This document shows, one piece after another, positions 6,744 through 9,434 of a DNA stretch of 9,434 nt. Each line of letters starts with the position of its first letter. Positions within the stretch are counted from its first letter, which is position 1. This stretch comes from Prosthecochloris sp. (GTDB lineage: Bacteria; Bacteroidota; Chlorobiia; Chlorobiales; Chlorobiaceae): positions 1-9,434 of the forward strand of contig RAZP01000036.1 in NCBI GenBank assembly GCA_004028745.1. The letters run 5' to 3'. The notes beneath the pieces were generated by a model. That model was given only the letters and a program-made list of their open reading frames with translations, was not told the origin of the DNA and searched no databases. A program made the translations under genes and the position numbers.

Positions 6744-6778
6744 AGTGCTGAGTGCTGAGTTTTGAGTGCCGAGTGTCG
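6744..6778 (+). repeat. Five tandem heptamers, consensus AGTGCTG
   Basis: Units in order: AGTGCTG, AGTGCTG, AGTTTTG, AGTGCCG, AGTGTCG. This 35-bp degenerate heptanucleotide array lies in the gap after the patatin gene. A related GCCGAGTGT stands alone at 6657-6665 and again inside the array at 6768-6776. Heptamer arrays of this style are known in intergenic DNA of several bacterial phyla, with no established function. Short ORFs across it are repeat artefacts. Confidence 0.7.
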
Positions 6779-6780
6779 TA

Positions 6781-6792
6781 GGGGCAGACCCC
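6781..6792. repeat. Small GC hairpin directly after the AGTGCTG array
   Basis: GGGG-CAGA-CCCC, a 4-bp stem with a 4-nt loop, follows the heptamer array after two bases and is itself followed by a C/G-rich stretch. It may be a decayed piece of a larger palindromic intergenic repeat; short enough that chance is possible. Confidence 0.3.
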
Positions 6793-6889
6793 GTGCGCGC
6801 CCGATTATGCATTGTGAGTGTGCTGAGGTGCCAGGTAACGGCTTCCTGACGCCGGGATATCAAGCTGTTCCTCCATCAAGCCATTGTAG

Positions 6890-6931
6890 CTTTTTCCTTT
6901 TGCTTTTTGACTTTTGCCTTGTCGCTTGTCA
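6890..6931 (+). repeat. Six tandem heptamers, consensus CTTTTGC
   Basis: Units in order: CTTTTTC, CTTTTGC, TTTTTGA, CTTTTGC, CTTGTCG, CTTGTCA. This is a second degenerate heptanucleotide array, strongly pyrimidine-biased on the plus strand, 111 bp beyond the first and of unrelated sequence. It resembles the short tandemly repeated repetitive elements (STRR) known from cyanobacteria in style, not proven in origin. The minus-strand reading of it is lysine rich (see findings). Confidence 0.65.
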
Positions 6932-7110
6932 TTACAGGACACCTCCATTTATTTGTTGCACGCCATGATTACCTCGTTAAGTCCGTCTTGTATCCCGATG
7001 GAATAGGGGCTCACGACAATCAATAAAGGTGCCCTTTTTGCTTGCGGTTTTTTGTATCTTAATCGGCCACTGAAGCCTGCAAGCACTTTCAAAGCCATAC
7101 GACCAAAAAC
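6932..7110. other. Leader region upstream of surE with no supported gene
   Basis: These 179 bp precede the GTG start of surE. A weak hairpin, AAAGG-TGC-CCTTT followed by two more T (7025-7039), could attenuate or terminate plus-strand transcription. I find no convincing -35/-10 pair for surE and no ribosome site. On the minus strand a 49-codon ORF (7098 to 6949) crosses it; it has no ribosome site and I do not recognise the product, so it is not called as a gene. Confidence 0.35.
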
Positions 7111-7887
7111 GTGACTCCCGACTTGAAACCTCACATACTGGTATGCAACGACGACGGCATTGACGGAGAAGGACTGCATGTTCTTGCCGCTTCGATGAAA
7201 AAAATCGGAAACATTACAGTCGTTGCTCCCTCCGAGCCACGCAGCGGCATGGGGCACGCGATGACACTTGGCATACCTCTTCGAATTAGAGAGTACGCTA
7301 AAAATAACCGCTTTTTCGGATTCACCGTCTCCGGTACACCTGTGGACTGCATAAAAGTAGCACTGAGCCACATACTCCCCGTGAGGCCCGATATCATTGT
7401 CAGCGGCATTAATTACGGGAGCAATACCGCAACAAACACCCTCTATTCCGGCACCGTAGGCGCCGCACTTGAGGGGGTAATACAGCACATACCCTCAGTT
7501 GCGTTTTCACTTACAACATATGAAAACGCCGATTTTACTTACGCAGGCAAGTTCGCCCGAAAGCTGGTTCGAAAGGTGCTCCGCCAAGGACTTCCGTCAG
7601 ACACTGTTCTTTCGGTGAACATACCGAACATACCTGAATCGGAAATCCGGGGTGTCGCGGTAACCGCCCAGGGGAAATCCCGCTGGGCTGAAAACACCAT
7701 TGAACGTGATGACATGTATGGCAACCCTTACTACTGGTTGAGCGGAGAGCTTCAGCTTATGGATGATGATATTCTGTATGACGAATATGCAGTCAGGCAG
7801 AACTATATTGCCATAACGCCGGTCTCCATTGACATGACAAATCACAGTGCACTGAAAAACATCAGACGGTGGAAACTAAAAAAGTAG
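7111..7887 (+). CDS. surE: 5'/3'-nucleotidase SurE
   Basis: Metal-dependent nucleoside-monophosphate phosphatase (some homologues also act on short polyphosphate), cytoplasmic, linked to stationary-phase survival in E. coli. 258 residues, normal for the family. The metal-binding residues are all visible: D14 and D15 in ILVCNDDG, S45 in PRSGMGH, and N101 in SGINYGSN; the SGTPVDC segment (74-80) follows the phosphate-site loop as usual. The start is GTG at 7111, seven codons before the conserved HILVCNDDG; no ATG in frame fits and no Shine-Dalgarno is present, so the exact start is less sure than the gene. The stop TAG is 3 nt before the bshC start, implying a two-gene transcript with coupled translation. 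No functional link between SurE and bacillithiol synthesis is established. Confidence 0.96.
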   Translation: MTPDLKPHILVCNDDGIDGEGLHVLAASMKKIGNITVVAPSEPRSGMGHAMTLGIPLRIREYAKNNRFFGFTVSGTPVDCIKVALSHILPVRPDIIVSGINYGSNTATNTLYSGTVGAALEGVIQHIPSVAFSLTTYENADFTYAGKFARKLVRKVLRQGLPSDTVLSVNIPNIPESEIRGVAVTAQGKSRWAENTIERDDMYGNPYYWLSGELQLMDDDILYDEYAVRQNYIAITPVSIDMTNHSALKNIRRWKLKK

Positions 7888-7890
7888 GCC

Positions 7891-9434
7891 GTGAACACTT
7901 TCCTTATTGACTATAGAGACATACAGGCCCCAAAAAAAGGGTTTCCAAAACTTTTCAGTGATTATTCCCATGAGGGTGAATTGCATGAAAAGCTGGCAAA
8001 CACGTTTTTCCACCTCGATTACCTGAAAGAAGCGGATTACTACAAGCATCTCAACACGCTTTTGTCCCGAAAGTTCAAGCGCAGTGAGCTTGTCGAACTC
8101 CTTGTCCGCCAGAACAGACAGTTCGGCACAGCCAAAGAACATATTGCGTCGATTGACAAGCTTGACTCTTCACGATGCATGCTTGTGGTTACCGGCCAGC
8201 AGCCCGGACTGTTCACAGGTCCACTCTATTCCATCTATAAGGCCCTTACGGCTGTTATGCTTGCTGAACGGCAGAAAGAAATGTTTCCGGAATACGACTT
8301 CATCCCTCTGTTCTGGATTGAAGGCGAAGACCATGATTTCAACGAATCGGCAAAGACATCGCTTTTTGACTCCGGGCGGCTGACACACGTCACGCTCGAC
8401 CCCTGGAAAAGGCTCCCCGATCAGATGCTGAGCCGCACAGCCATGGGTCCCGCTATAATCGAAACCATCTCCACCTTCGCCTCTCTGCTCCAGGAGAGTG
8501 AACACAAAGAAGAAATCGTTGCAATTTTACGCGAGTTCTATACCCCGGACAGTTCTCTTGAGCTTGCTTTCGGCAAAACCATGGCGTTTCTTTTCAAGGA
8601 TTACCCACTGATATTTCTTTCGGCAAGTGACCCTGGATTCAAGAAGCTGGCTAAAGACATTTTCTACCGTGAACTTGCAACTTGTCCCCATACCTCACAC
8701 GCTGTGATTGAACAAAGTTCATTTCTGGAGCGTATGGGTTACCAGGCCCAGGCCAAACCACGTGCAGTCAATCTTTTCTACCTGAACCATCATGACCAGC
8801 GAATGAAAATTGAGCAGTCGACAGCCGACTCGTTCACTATCGTCCCTGAGAAATACCGTTACTCAAGACACCAGATGCTGGAAATCTGCGATGATCATCC
8901 TGAACAGTTCAGTCCGAATGTCATCCTCAGACCGGTGGTGCAGGACCATGTTCTGCCGGTTTTCGCATATGTTGCAGGACCTGGCGAAATAAGCTATTTC
9001 GCTCAATATCGCAAAGCTTATGAGCATTTCGGATTGAGTATGCCCTTTATCATCCCGAGAGGCAGCTTCACCCTTATCGAGCCTGTCATCAGCCGGATCA
9101 TGGACAAGGTATTGCAAAAAACAGGAAGGCCTAACCTGTCAAGAAAGCAGATATACCACACAGCGTTTCATAATCTCCGTGTTCTGCAGAAAAATGCTAT
9201 TTCCGGCGCTGAAAACCATGATTTCGACACCCTTTTCGACAGAACAGAAAAAAACATACATGAAGAGATCGAGGCTCTTTCACCTGCCCTTGTAAAGCTT
9301 GATCCGAGTCTTGAACAGGTTCTCGCGGCTTCTGTACGACAGGTCGAAAAAGTCCTTGCAGGAATACGTCAGAAAACACATCGCGCAAGCAGGAGAAAGC
9401 ATGAAGAGCTTTTGGTACAGCTGGAAAAAGCTGC
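7891..9434 (+). CDS. bshC: Putative cysteine ligase BshC (bacillithiol synthesis), runs off the right edge
   Basis: Catalyses the last step of bacillithiol synthesis, adding L-cysteine to glucosaminyl-malate made by BshA and BshB. 514 codons are present; the family is about 540 residues, so only a short C-terminal piece is missing. Family motifs seen: VVTGQQPGLFTGP (residues 99-111) and FWIEGEDHDF (141-150) in the Rossmann-like nucleotidyltransferase fold, and VILRPVVQDHVLPVFAYVAGPGEI near 344-367, followed by MPFIIPRGSFT. The last 100 residues are helical and charged, as in the coiled-coil C-terminal part of BshC. Start is GTG at 7891, three bases after the surE stop; the Shine-Dalgarno is poor, so translation is probably coupled to surE. 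A run of seven A lies in codons 14-16. Green sulfur bacteria are known to make N-methyl-bacillithiol, which fits the proposed host. bshA and bshB are not in the window. Confidence 0.95.
   Translation, partial: MNTFLIDYRDIQAPKKGFPKLFSDYSHEGELHEKLANTFFHLDYLKEADYYKHLNTLLSRKFKRSELVELLVRQNRQFGTAKEHIASIDKLDSSRCMLVVTGQQPGLFTGPLYSIYKALTAVMLAERQKEMFPEYDFIPLFWIEGEDHDFNESAKTSLFDSGRLTHVTLDPWKRLPDQMLSRTAMGPAIIETISTFASLLQESEHKEEIVAILREFYTPDSSLELAFGKTMAFLFKDYPLIFLSASDPGFKKLAKDIFYRELATCPHTSHAVIEQSSFLERMGYQAQAKPRAVNLFYLNHHDQRMKIEQSTADSFTIVPEKYRYSRHQMLEICDDHPEQFSPNVILRPVVQDHVLPVFAYVAGPGEISYFAQYRKAYEHFGLSMPFIIPRGSFTLIEPVISRIMDKVLQKTGRPNLSRKQIYHTAFHNLRVLQKNAISGAENHDFDTLFDRTEKNIHEEIEALSPALVKLDPSLEQVLAASVRQVEKVLAGIRQKTHRASRRKHEELLVQLEKA

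Noticed and set aside
6675..6863. Minus-strand 62-codon ORF across the patatin-surE gap
   Set aside because: Its sequence is mostly the translated AGTGCTG heptamer array and hexamer repeats, with no ribosome site; typical repeat-derived artefact.
6890..6931. CRISPR-like array
   Set aside because: The units are 7 bp and contiguous with no spacers; this is a simple tandem repeat.
6762..6968. Plus-strand 68-codon ORF across the same gap
   Set aside because: It reads through the GC hairpin and the CTTTTGC array, giving a Phe/Leu run by repeat composition; no family resemblance and no ribosome site.
6949..7488. Minus-strand 179-codon ORF antisense to surE
   Set aside because: Its first two thirds are the shadow of surE. 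Only the last 49 codons lie outside, and these are noted as a low-interest observation.

Overview
The window is a dense, chromosomal-looking stretch of a Gram-negative bacterium. Seven protein genes fill almost all of it: five complete and two cut by the window edges. The outer-membrane patatin/Omp85 protein requires an outer membrane. The combination of FAD-dependent thymidylate synthase (ThyX), a bacillithiol ligase (BshC) next to SurE, and the general character of the proteins points to the Chlorobi/Bacteroidota side, most probably a green sulfur bacterium (Chlorobiaceae). That assignment is from recognition by eye, not from a search. Base composition looks balanced (near half G+C by eye). 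No phage, IS element, CRISPR array, tRNA or rRNA was seen.

Layout. Left block, minus strand: clpP (1273-1950) followed by valS (1150 to beyond the left edge). Then thyX on the plus strand (2228-2890) converges on accD on the minus strand (2875-3714), and the two coding regions overlap by 16 bp at their 3' ends. accD is divergent from a long plus-strand gene (3871-6630) for a secreted patatin phospholipase fused to POTRA-like domains and an Omp85-type barrel. The 156-bp space between them holds a candidate promoter for each direction and a 9-bp direct repeat. A 480-bp gap (6631-7110) follows. It has no convincing gene but is rich in hairpins and degenerate 6-7 bp tandem repeats. Right block, plus strand: surE (7111-7887) and, 3 bp later, bshC (7891 to beyond the right edge), almost certainly co-transcribed.

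Roles. Most genes are housekeeping: tRNA charging (ValRS), protein turnover (ClpP), dTMP synthesis (ThyX), malonyl-CoA formation (AccD), nucleotide phosphatase (SurE) and low-molecular-weight thiol synthesis (BshC). The least conventional gene is the patatin/Omp85 fusion, which resembles type Vd autotransporters but appears to carry more than one POTRA-like unit and an altered L6 motif. The other points of interest are a Thr-Leu-Gly-His version of the ValRS HIGH motif, the shared accD/patatin control region, and the composite repeat block between the patatin gene and surE. I see no clear evidence of a wholly new multi-gene system here.
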